The notes under the pieces were generated by a model. That model searched no databases and was not told the DNA's origin. It saw nothing but the letters and a program-made list of their open reading frames with translations. From contig OY755246.1 of NCBI GenBank assembly GCA_963576725.1, positions 75,075,467 through 75,139,466 of the forward strand: a stretch of 64,000 bases of DNA, read 5' to 3'. How positions within the stretch are numbered: position 1 is the first letter of the stretch; each line of letters begins with the position of its first letter. Both the position numbers and the translations under genes were made by a program. Positions 58,201 through 64,000 of the stretch are shown here, piece by piece. This stretch comes from Azorinus chamasolen. Lineage: Eukaryota; Mollusca; Bivalvia; Cardiida; Solecurtidae.

Positions 58201-58357
58201 GTAATTTCTGTTCATAACATCAATGGTGTATACTTACAGCTGGGGTTTCCAAACTTCACCTTTTTGTCCGACACCCAGGCTATACCAGTGTTGAGAAGTG
58301 TCACTGACTCATTGACTGTGCTGCTGCCATCTCCAAGGTATGTCAGGGTATATGAGT
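49120..58357 (-). CDS. TMEM30A: TMEM30A / CDC50-type flippase beta subunit, C-terminal half (three exons)
   Basis: CDC50 proteins bind P4-ATPase lipid flippases, allow their exit from the ER and take part in phospholipid translocation; they have two membrane helices and a large glycosylated outer domain. Exons in gene order: 58238-58357, 53649-53873, 49120-49289. Phases agree (AG|TCC and G|CT junctions). Together they encode 170 residues: [99 protein letters not shown], then the second membrane helix [20 protein letters not shown] and tail IIHLKWGKK. [19 protein letters not shown] and [11 protein letters not shown] are family hallmarks. Human TMEM30A is about 360 residues, so roughly the first half lies beyond the window end or was not recognised in 58.4-64 kb. 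Confidence 0.95.
49543..50708 (-). mobile_element. hAT-like transposon remnant with 6-bp target duplication
   Basis: Ends CAGTGTTTGCG and CGCAAACACAG (10 of 11 bases pair). CTTGTC occurs immediately outside both ends (49537-49542 and 50709-50714). A second subterminal pair is visible: GAGTCCCAGGAAC near the left end, and GTTCCAGGGACTC near the right. hAT elements normally make 8-bp duplications, so the superfamily is provisional. Confidence 0.7.
50112..50345 (-). pseudogene. Possible N-terminal remnant of a hAT-type transposase
   Basis: Minus-strand frame from ATG 50345 to TAA near 50112, encoding [20 protein letters not shown] and a basic stretch, about 77 residues. The short 'FQ..WL' start resembles the N-terminus of hAT-derived zinc-finger proteins. 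The catalytic region is absent, so the element is non-autonomous. Assignment is weak. Confidence 0.35.
50891..51959. other. TMEM30A intron sequence with MITE end
   Basis: 50891-50945 is a MITE left end (TTAACCCTTTACCTCATGAA). At 51306-51330 a half GGATCC hairpin (CTTATTTGGATCCAAACTGG) occurs. The remainder is unique intron DNA without coding signal. Confidence 0.4.
51960..52152. mobile_element. TTAA/CCCTTT MITE, left end missing
   Basis: CCATGGCACAAACTGTAGAA, AACAGAGCAAACACTGATCA, palindromic GCTCCCACAGGGACCATCTG, and right end TATGAGGTAAAAGGTTAA. Confidence 0.7.
52350..52485. repeat. Hairpin element family B, copy 2
   Basis: TTGAAACCATTGTGGTAAAT and TTTGCTCC on the left, GGAGCAAATGTTCTATTTAT and CACAATGGTTTCAA on the right. 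Flanks match copy 1 at 15190 (TTTAGAATTGTGTAG; ACTTTTACAGAGGCG). It abuts the following MITE. Confidence 0.78.
52486..52740. mobile_element. TTAA/CCCTTT MITE, complete
   Basis: TTAAACCCTTTACTCTATTA to TCATGAAGTAAAGGGTTCA, 255 bp. Core palindrome GGGCTCCTACAGGAGCTGTC. Confidence 0.8.
53198..53617 (+). mobile_element. T2 element in TMEM30A intron, 32 bp from an exon
   Basis: AACAAGATGTGTTTGTGAAA, ACACTATGCCCCCTC. Two cores of about 200 bp follow (TTGACCTCTGACCTTGA, CATGAGATACACAAGCATGC), then ACAGACAAACAGACAGACAG, and ATATGCCCCCCGACTATCGT / ATGGGGGCATAAAAAC. It ends just downstream of the donor site of the 53649-53873 exon. Confidence 0.85.
53649..53873 (-). CDS. TMEM30A: TMEM30A internal exon
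   Basis: Acceptor CCTGCTCTACAG (AG at 53875-53874), donor G|GTAGGA (GT at 53648-53647). 225 bp, 74 complete codons plus split codons at both ends. Contains [20 protein letters not shown]. Confidence 0.95.
53991..54385. mobile_element. MITE fragment whose interior expanded into a 26-bp array
   Basis: TTAACCCTTTATATACTCCA, AACCCAGATCATATGACTCC, palindromic CTATAGGCCATATGACC, TTCTACTGTTTCTGCCACCA. From about 54113, AAACTTCATGTGCTCATATA plus ACATTA (26 bp) is repeated about ten times. The unit derives from the MITE interior (AACTTC / CATGTGCTCAT block). Confidence 0.8.
54386..54447 (+). mobile_element. T1 element 5' end fragment
   Basis: AACAAGACGGCCATGATGGT and ATATCACTCACTGGC: the 62-bp left end of a T1 element cut off by the next element. 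Confidence 0.6.
54448..55895 (+). mobile_element. T7 element (GATGTCTCCCC class)
   Basis: AACTAGAGGTTTTTGTCAAA with a GTTTTT/AAAAAC hairpin, then GGATGTCTCCCC. About eight cores of 150-170 bp follow (GGGCAATAACTCCAATATTA, GAAGCCAGAGTTATGGACCT, AGTTATCGTCCGGACAAAAA), then ACAGACGGACAGACGGACAG, and ATATGTCTCCCCCATATAAA / TATGGGGGGAGACATA. The frames of 60-120 codons over the cores are artefacts. Confidence 0.87.
55896..57575 (+). mobile_element. T6 element with nested T2
   Basis: AACTAGAACTATCACTGAAG, TGATAGCCCCACCCACCACC. Cores match 42677-47555. The end is GACCCCACCACAGGTGGTGG. The T2 element 56750-57335 interrupts it. The AACTAG start directly follows the T7 end. Confidence 0.83.
56750..57335 (+). 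mobile_element. T2 element nested in T6
   Basis: AACAAGATGTGTTTGTGAAA, ACACTATGCCCCCTC. Three cores of about 200 bp follow, then AAACAGACAAACAGACAGGG, and ATATGCCGCCTGACTATCGT / ATGGGGGCATAAAAA. Confidence 0.87.
57576..58237. other. TMEM30A intron: T1 core fragment and short inverted repeat
   Basis: 57605-57850 matches the interior of the T1 element at 40713 (TTCAACTGAAGATTAT, TTCAAAATGCATGGT, AATTAATTCTCAATATGG) but lacks both ends. At 57906-57978 CTATCACGATAG occurs twice, with GTATTGCAATAGT and ACTATTGCAATAC facing each other. Confidence 0.5.
58238..58357 (-). CDS. TMEM30A: TMEM30A internal exon (first one recognised)
   Basis: Acceptor CCTTGTTTCAG (AG at 58359-58358), donor T|GTAAGT (GT at 58237-58236). 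120 bp, 39 full codons: [20 protein letters not shown] to KKVKFGNPS. The GIAWxSDKxVKF motif is typical of CDC50 proteins. One N-glycosylation sequon (NES) is present in this outer-domain segment. Confidence 0.92.
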
Positions 58358-59001
58358 CTGAAACAAGGTAAACATTTCTCTGTCAAATCCAATGTAGCTG
58401 GTGTTTGTTACAATGGCCTCACTGAGTATCATAAGATAATCTGAGAACTACCAGATTTTGAAAGTCAGTACACCACTTATATACAGACCTGAATTATCAT
58501 TGACAGACACGACCTAAATTTCCACGACCAAAATTCCAATTTCATTGTATTTCCATAGGCATGTAAGTAGTACAGGAGAACCTGTCTGTAGTGACCATAT
58601 ATTGAATAATTATAGCAGTTATCAGTGCAAGTGGTTGCTTAATGCAAGACAATGGTAATGCAGATTACTCCGCGGAGCTTTGTGCATAATTTTCATCTGC
58701 ATTATACCATAAGACTTGTCTGGTATGGATATTTAAATGTATGATGGTTCTATGAGAATTAGTCTATGTCTTAAAACAACTAGAAAACTGATTCAGTCAG
58801 AGAGGGCCCTGCAGATGGTCTTGTTGAATATAGCATGTTTAGATAAATCATGGACAAATAACTCTGGACATGGTGATCTCATTCAACAAAAGGCTATCTT
58901 AAAATGTGTCTTCCTCTGATAACACTAAGCATATGCCCTTAATATGAACCAAATGTGCAAAGTACTGTTTGAGTTATCAGGTCACATCAAAAGTGTTGAC
59001 A
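58358..59001. other. TMEM30A upstream intron, unique
   Basis: Minus-strand intron sequence with no further TMEM30A exon recognised. No repeat family member was identified until the T1 element at 59002. Confidence 0.4.
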
Positions 59002-59332
59002 AACAAGAGGGCCAGAATGGCCCTGAAGCGCTCACCAGACAATCAGAGGAGAAGATTTTCAAAGTTTTCACTATATGTTTCTATAGAAAACTAGCCGGCC
59101 CTGGGGCGGGCCAATTTTGACCCCAGGGGCATAATTTATATAACTTTTGTAGAGGACTTAAACATGATGCTATGAGCCAAATATGAAAGCTGAGCACCTT
59201 TCAGTTTCATAAGATTTTCAAAGTTTGCTCTATATGTTTCTACTGAAAACTACCCACCCCTGGGGCAGGGCCAATTTTGACCCCAGGGCCATAATTAATA
59301 TAACTTTTGTAAAGGACCTGAAGATGATGATA
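59002..59332 (+). mobile_element. T1 element, truncated at the right
   Basis: AACAAGAGGGCCAGAATGGC, GAAGCGCTCACCAG, two cores, then abrupt junction at GAAGATGATGATAC with MITE sequence. Confidence 0.75.
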
Positions 59333-59600
59333 CATGATCTGGGTCTGCTCTGTTTGCCTGATCTGGGTCTGCTCTGTTTGCAAATGCATGAAAAGGCATT
59401 TATATGAGGGAAAGGGTTAAGTAAACATATTATAAGTACATTGTATATTGTACACAAAAATGGAAATAATTTAATGCAATTTGCACTATATAATATAAAA
59501 CAGAGCAGATTGATCATATGGCTACTAAATGAGCCATCTAATCTGGGTCTACTCTGTTTGCAATGGTGCAGAAATGCATAATTATGGAGTAAAGGGTTAA
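59333..59600. mobile_element. Two MITE right halves
   Basis: 59333-59420: TGATCTGGGTCTGCTCTGTT twice in tandem, then GCATGAAAAGGCATTTATAT and GAGGGAAAGGGTTAA. 59495-59600: AACAGAGCAGATTGATCATA, palindrome-like GGCTACTAAATGAGCCATCT, GGTCTACTCTGTTTGCAATG, GGAGTAAAGGGTTAA. Confidence 0.7.
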
Positions 59601-60011
59601 TTGTCTGTGCAATAGGCCAGATCTAAAAACAAGAGGGCCATTGGCCCTATATCGCTCACCTGAGTTACAGTAATACATGTATATTGACATGTTAATTTTT
59701 CAGTGGACAACATTTCTAGCAGATGAAATAAGCTTAGTGCACTGCTTTCACCCTTTAACTGCTGAATAAACTTGAACTGAATTCAGAACTAATACCAAGT
59801 GACTGGTTGACCAAGACCTAAACTGTTTACAACTTGTGCCATTTTTGCCTTAGCTCAAAATGCCTAAAACTGGTCTTTGAGAAATTCAAATGACTTCAAT
59901 AAAGCTATGCAATTATACCTTGACCCAGGTATATAGGCAAATAGAGTGCTAGGCAGTACATAATGCCAGTTTTTGTGTGAAATGACCAATAAGAATATCT
60001 TTAAAAATCGT

Positions 60012-60407
60012 TTAACCCTTTCCCTCATATAAAGCTGTTTTTATGCATTAGCAAACAGAGTAGACTCAGATCAGACGACTCCTACGGAAGCTGTCTGATC
60101 TGGGTCTTCTCTGTTTCTTTTGACACAATATAGATCGGATTCTACAGTTTTTGTCAAAGCAAAAACTTCTCTTCAGAGAAATAATGTGTTTTACACATTA
60201 AAAATAAGAGTAGACTAGATCAGACGGCTGCTATAGAAGCTGTCTGATCAGGGTCTGCTCTTTTTACATTTGACAAGATATAGATTTGATTTTACAGTTT
60301 TTTTCAAAGCTAAAACTTCTATTTATGGCAATAAAATTTTTTTAAGCATTAGCAAACAAGAGTGGTCCCAGATCAATTTTTGTCAAAGCAAACAGGTTAA
60401 GGGTTAA
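60012..60407. mobile_element. TTAA/CCCTTT MITE with triplicated core
   Basis: TTAACCCTTTCCCTCATATA at the left, AGGTTAAGGGTTAA at the right. Three successive cores follow: GAGTAGACTCAGATCAGACG, GAGTAGACTAGATCAGACGG and a partial GAGTGGTCCCAGATCA. Two full copies share the TTCTACAGTTTTTGTCAAAG / TTTTACAGTTTTTTTCAAAG block. Confidence 0.75.
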
Positions 60408-60687
60408 TAGGTGTTTAGAAATAATTCTAGCTCTAGGTGTGAATATCTGAAGATAATTCAATTAAACGGGTCATTAGTATTTTTAACAATTGAAATTGAG
60501 AAGAGTTACCTCTACTGTTATAATGAAGTTATATTTACTTAGTTATTTCATTAATATCATACAAGATTCAGACATTTTAGAACTTTTTAATGTGTTGTCA
60601 TCAAATTTTATGAAAAAGTAATATTTAAGATGCTTTTTGGGGCAGCAGACTTAATCCACAGTAGTAAGTTTAACCTATCATTGTTAA

Positions 60688-60710
60688 GGGGGGGGGGGGG
60701 GGGGGGGGGG
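60688..60710 (+). repeat. Uninterrupted run of 23 G
   Basis: The longest homopolymer in the window, directly after TTGTTAA. G-tracts of this kind can form quadruplex DNA. Other long tracts are G16 at 16912-16927, G14 at 26665-26678 and C13 at 32274-32286. Confidence 0.9.
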
Positions 60711-61073
60711 CAAATGCATTATCATGTTTTCTTAAGAATTACCATGACTTATATCAGTTGGGCCATTTCATAATCATGTTTTCACAGTTTTCTTAAACAT
60801 TACCATGACTTACATCAGTTGGGTTTGGACCCAGATCAAAAGTCTAGATGGTGATCATTTTCCTTGATTGCCTGAATTGTTACTTTCCTATATCTCTCAC
60901 ATCTAATTTGAGAGACATTGGAAGACACCATTTAACATCACTCACGCTACACACTGGGGTTAATGGGTCAAAATGCCTTTAATGTTTCGTCTGCAACAAA
61001 AAGTTATTGTCATCTGCTTCAATTCTTAAAATAAACTTACTTTCATTTTTTTGCAAAAATATGGTTAAGATGA

Positions 61074-61143
61074 CAAACAGTTTGGATCCTGATGAGACGC
61101 CGCAGTATGCGGCCTCTCATCTGGATCCAAACTGTTTGCATAG
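61074..61143. repeat. GGATCC hairpin repeat, best-preserved copy
   Basis: CAAACAGTTTGGATCCTGAT with GAGACGCCGCA on the left and TGCGGCCTCTCATCTGGATC with CAAACTGTTTG on the right: about 32-bp arms, nearly perfect, around a short centre. Confidence 0.85.
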
Positions 61144-61265
61144 GTAATCACAGTTTCACCACTAGCATGCAAAGAGTTAAGAGTCAGCATTGACCTGGAG
61201 AGATTTTACTGCCAAGCAGCTGTAACTTTGACCTGCTGCTGGTCTGCAGATCTGGAGTTGTTTAT

Positions 61266-61440
61266 TTAACCCTTAATTTCTCTCATGTAAACTTGTTTTC
61301 ATGCATCTGCAAACAGAGTAGACCCAGATAAGGTGGCTCCTATAGGATCAAGGTCTGTTATTTGCTAATGGAATTTGATAGATGTTTCTATGCCTTCTAA
61401 AACAGCTACACTGATTCACCTTCAACATTTTATTATAAAT
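61266..61440. mobile_element. TTAA/CCCTTT MITE, reverse orientation, right end lost
   Basis: TTAACCCTTAATTTCTCTCA, GCAAACAGAGTAGACCCAGA, GGCTCCTATAGGATCAAGGT, then the CTACACTGATTCACCTTCAA block shared with 13952-14135. Confidence 0.7.
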
Positions 61441-62223
61441 AGTTATAAATAGAATGATACTAGCAATCCAATGCAGTTATCTCCCTTTGTCCCTTATGGC
61501 TATGCTGATGGGACAAGGGAAATAACTGTGAGGAAATTACCTTTTAAGTGTTACAGATTCTGATGTTAAGTAGCATAAAACCCCAGGGTGAGACCATTTA
61601 TGGCCCAGGGGTCATTATTTGAACACACCTTGTAGTGGTATATTAGGTGATGCTTCATACCAAATATCTTAGCTCTAGATTATGTGGTTTCAGACAAAAA
61701 GATTTTTAAAGGTTTCCCTATATAAGTCTATGTAAAAACTACAAGCCCCAGGGCAGGGCCATTTTTGGCCCGGGGGTCATCATTTTAACAAACTTGGTAA
61801 AGGACCATTAGATGATGCTATATACCAAATATCAAAGCTCTAGAAATTGTGGTTTCAGAGAAGAAGATTTTTAAAGATTTAAAAAAAAAACCTGTAAAAG
61901 TAGTGGGGCGGGGCCATTTTTTGCCCGGGGGTCATGATTTTAACAAAACTGATAGAGGACATCCTAAGGTACATTTCTGTGAAATTTGGTTGAAATCCTC
62001 CCAGTGGTTTAGGAGAAGAAGTCATTTGAAATAAAAGTGAACGGACAGACGGACGGACAGACGGACAGACGGACAGACGGACAGACGGACAGACGGACGA
62101 CGGACGACAGGCGGTCACAATAGCTCACCTTGAGCCTTTGGCTCAGGTGAGCTAAATATCAGTTGTCTACCCAGAAGTGAGGCAACCCAGTTGTTATCAA
62201 AAGTGCAAAGGGAGACCTAGCAC

Positions 62224-62287
62224 AGTTTGGATTCTGATCTGACGCATATGTACTTCAAATTACATATGTGTCAGATCAGAATCCAAT
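62224..62287. repeat. Hairpin repeat related to the GGATCC family
   Basis: AGTTTGGATTCTGATCTGAC and GCATATGTA on the left, TACATATGTGTCAGATCAGA and ATCCAA on the right; arms of about 25 bp. Confidence 0.75.
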
Positions 62288-62344
62288 ATTGTACTTCATA
62301 ATTGTTTTGTACAAGAGAGTTAATTGTAAGATTGACATGTATTA

Positions 62345-63610
62345 AACAAGAGGGCCAAGATGGCCCTAAATCGCTCACCTGGTTACTATAGACATATGCA
62401 TACACTGTATTTCTATGTAAAAATAAGTAAGCTTCAGATTGGGGCCAATATGAAACCAAGGGCCATAATTTTAGGCCCTGAGTTTCTAAATAAAGGAACA
62501 TTAGATGATACTTCATATAAGTTTCAAAGTTCCTGCCCTTACAATTTCACAGGAGATTTTAAAGATTTTCCTATGAAAAACTGATAAGCAAGGGGCGGGG
62601 CCGTTTTGGTCCAGGGGTCATAATTTGAACAATCTCGGTAGAAAACCATTAGATGATAATAAATACTAAATTTCAAAGGTCTTGGCCTACAGTTTCAGAG
62701 AAGAAGATTTTTAAAGATTTTCCTATGAAAAATTAATAAGCCCTGGGGCGGGGCCATTTTTGGCTCTGGGGTCATAATTTGAACAATCTTTGTAGAGGAC
62801 CATTAGATGATGCTACATACTAAATATCAAAGGTCTAGGCCTTACGGTTTCAGAGAAGAAGATTTTTAAAGATTTTCTTATGATAAACTGATAAGCCCTG
62901 GGGCGGGGCCATTTTTGGTCCGGGGGTCATAATTTGAACAATCTTTGTAGAGGACCATTAGATGATGCTACATACCAAATATCAAAGGTCTAGGCCATAT
63001 GGTTTTAGAGAAGAAGATTTTTAAAGATTTTCCTATGAAAAACTGATAAGCCCCAGGGCGGGGCCATTTTTGGCCCTGGGGTGGTCATAATTTGAACAAT
63101 CTTTGTAGAGGACCATTAGATGATGCTACATACTAAATATCAAAGGTCTAGGCCTTACGGTTTCAGAGAAGAAGATTTTTAAAGATTTTCCTATGAAAAA
63201 CTGATAAGCCCCGGGGCGGGGCCATTTTTGGTCCGGGGGTCATAATTTGAACAATCTTTGTAGAGGACCATTAGATGATGCTACATACCAAATATCAAAG
63301 GTCTAGGACTTACGGTTTCAGAGAAGAAGATTTTTAAAGATTTTCCTAAGAAAAACTGATAAGCCCCAGGGCGGGGCCATTTTTGGTCCTGGGGACATAA
63401 TTTGAACAATCTTTGTAGAGGACCATTAGATGATTCTACATACCAAATATCAAAGCTCTAGGCTTTGTGGTTTCAGAGAAGAAGATGTTTAAGTAAATTG
63501 TTGACGACGCACGACGCACATACGCACGACGCACATACGCACGACGCACGACGACGGACACTGCCCCCTCACAATACCTCACCTGGCACTTTGTGCCAGG
63601 TGAGCTAAAA
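62345..63610 (+). mobile_element. T1 element, complete
   Basis: AACAAGAGGGCCAAGATGGC, CTAAATCGCTCACCTG. About seven cores of 155-160 bp follow (GGGGCGGGGCCATTTTTGG, GAGGACCATTAGATGATGCT, GAGAAGAAGATTTTTAAAGA), then repeated CGACGCACATACGCA in place of the usual ACGG tract, and CTCACCTGGCACTTTGTGCC / AGGTGAGCTAAAAA. Confidence 0.87.
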
Positions 63611-63689
63611 ACAATGTGAACAATCTTAGACAAGCAGACAACAATTCTGAAACAACTATAATACTGATAAAGAATGCTACAGCATAGAA

Positions 63690-63960
63690 TACTTGACTTG
63701 TATTCAGCTAAACTTCACAAAAGATATACTGATAAGACTCTATATTGATATCTGAGAGCTTAATGCAGGACATAGATATGCAAAGAGCATTTTGAGAATT
63801 ATCCACTTAGTTTTCTCCATCTAAAATGAGTGTTTGTTATTTATTTGGCTAAACACAATTTCTACTCTACTGATTAGACTAAGGGTAAAACCACTGGAAC
63901 TGGCTATACTAGGTCAGTCTCAGTGGACTGGGCTGTAGGAGAAACCTTTAGTCGCAGTTT
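63690..63960. repeat. Dispersed 260-bp repeat, copy 2
   Basis: CTCTATATTGATATCTGAGA, GCTTAATGCAGGACATAGAT, TTTTGAGAATTATCCACTTA, CTAAACACAATTTCTACTCT. Same order as 46440-46700. No terminal repeats found, so its type is unknown. Confidence 0.72.
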
Positions 63961-64000
63961 CTGAAGTGAAAAAGCCTATTTTAAAGTATAACCCAATGGG

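Larger units (their letters stand above)
59628..62153 (+). mobile_element. T1 element, probably one copy expanded by nested insertions
   Basis: 5' end AACAAGAGGGCCATTGGCCC and TATATCGCTCACCTG. 3' part from about 61560 has three cores of roughly 155 bp (GGGGTCATNATTTTAACAAA, GATTTTTAAAGATT), a 55-bp ACGG/ACAG tract, GGCGGTCACAATAGCTCACC and GGCTCAGGTGAGCTAAA. Between them lie an expanded MITE, a G23 run, a GGATCC hairpin and another MITE. That both ends belong to one element is inference. Confidence 0.6.

Noticed and set aside
58358..64000. Upstream TMEM30A exons
   Set aside because: I looked for minus-strand segments resembling the N-terminal membrane helix or the NHRRYVKSRD-type region of CDC50 proteins and found none; they are probably outside the window.

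Overview
The window looks like nuclear DNA of a bivalve mollusc, most likely a heterodont clam. The basis is intron-containing animal genes (a ZDHHC palmitoyltransferase, a CDC50/TMEM30A subunit) in AT-rich DNA crowded with short non-autonomous transposons and minisatellites. The tandem-core elements beginning AACAAGAG and the TTAACCCTTT...AAAGGGTTAA elements are of kinds I associate with bivalve genomes. The species is inference; no database was searched.

Layout. 1-5.4 kb: a 21-bp minisatellite, then two long ACT-rich compound arrays ending in a 44-bp perfect inverted repeat. 5.77-6.84 kb (+): a ZDHHC22/24-type palmitoyltransferase on one coding exon, followed by a tandem-core repeat element. 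9-13.5 kb: five tandem arrays (23, 15, 27/33, 31 and 29 bp units). 15.57-17.71 kb (-): a three-exon conserved uncharacterised gene whose first exon has a reading-frame conflict at a histidine-codon tract. 18-25 kb: hairpin elements and three more arrays (78, 37 and 42 bp units). 25.68-26.00 kb (+): a small acidic/coiled-coil ORF. 27.5-48.6 kb: almost entirely nested mobile elements, including a decayed mariner. 49.12-58.36 kb (-): the last three coding exons of TMEM30A, with introns full of mobile elements. 59-64 kb: more of the same elements.

The main structural theme is a set of seven element classes (called T1-T7 here) that share one plan although their sequences differ. Each starts AACAAG or AACTAG, then has a short hairpin, a class-specific block, tandem cores of about 130-200 bp, an ACGG/ACAG microsatellite, and finally the reverse complement of the block, itself in a hairpin, followed by TAAAAA. 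Read on the opposite strand this matches the subterminal-inverted-repeat plus 3' hairpin layout of Helentron/HINE rolling-circle elements. Two pairs of filled and empty sites inside the window show insertion in an A/T tract with no visible target duplication. The second theme is about 25 copies or fragments of a TTAA-flanked, CCCTTT-ended piggyBac-type MITE with a palindromic core.

The genes do not form a pathway. ZDHHC enzymes S-acylate proteins. TMEM30A is the beta subunit that P4-ATPase lipid flippases need. The other two genes are uncharacterised. No rRNA, tRNA, CRISPR or prokaryotic operon structure was found.
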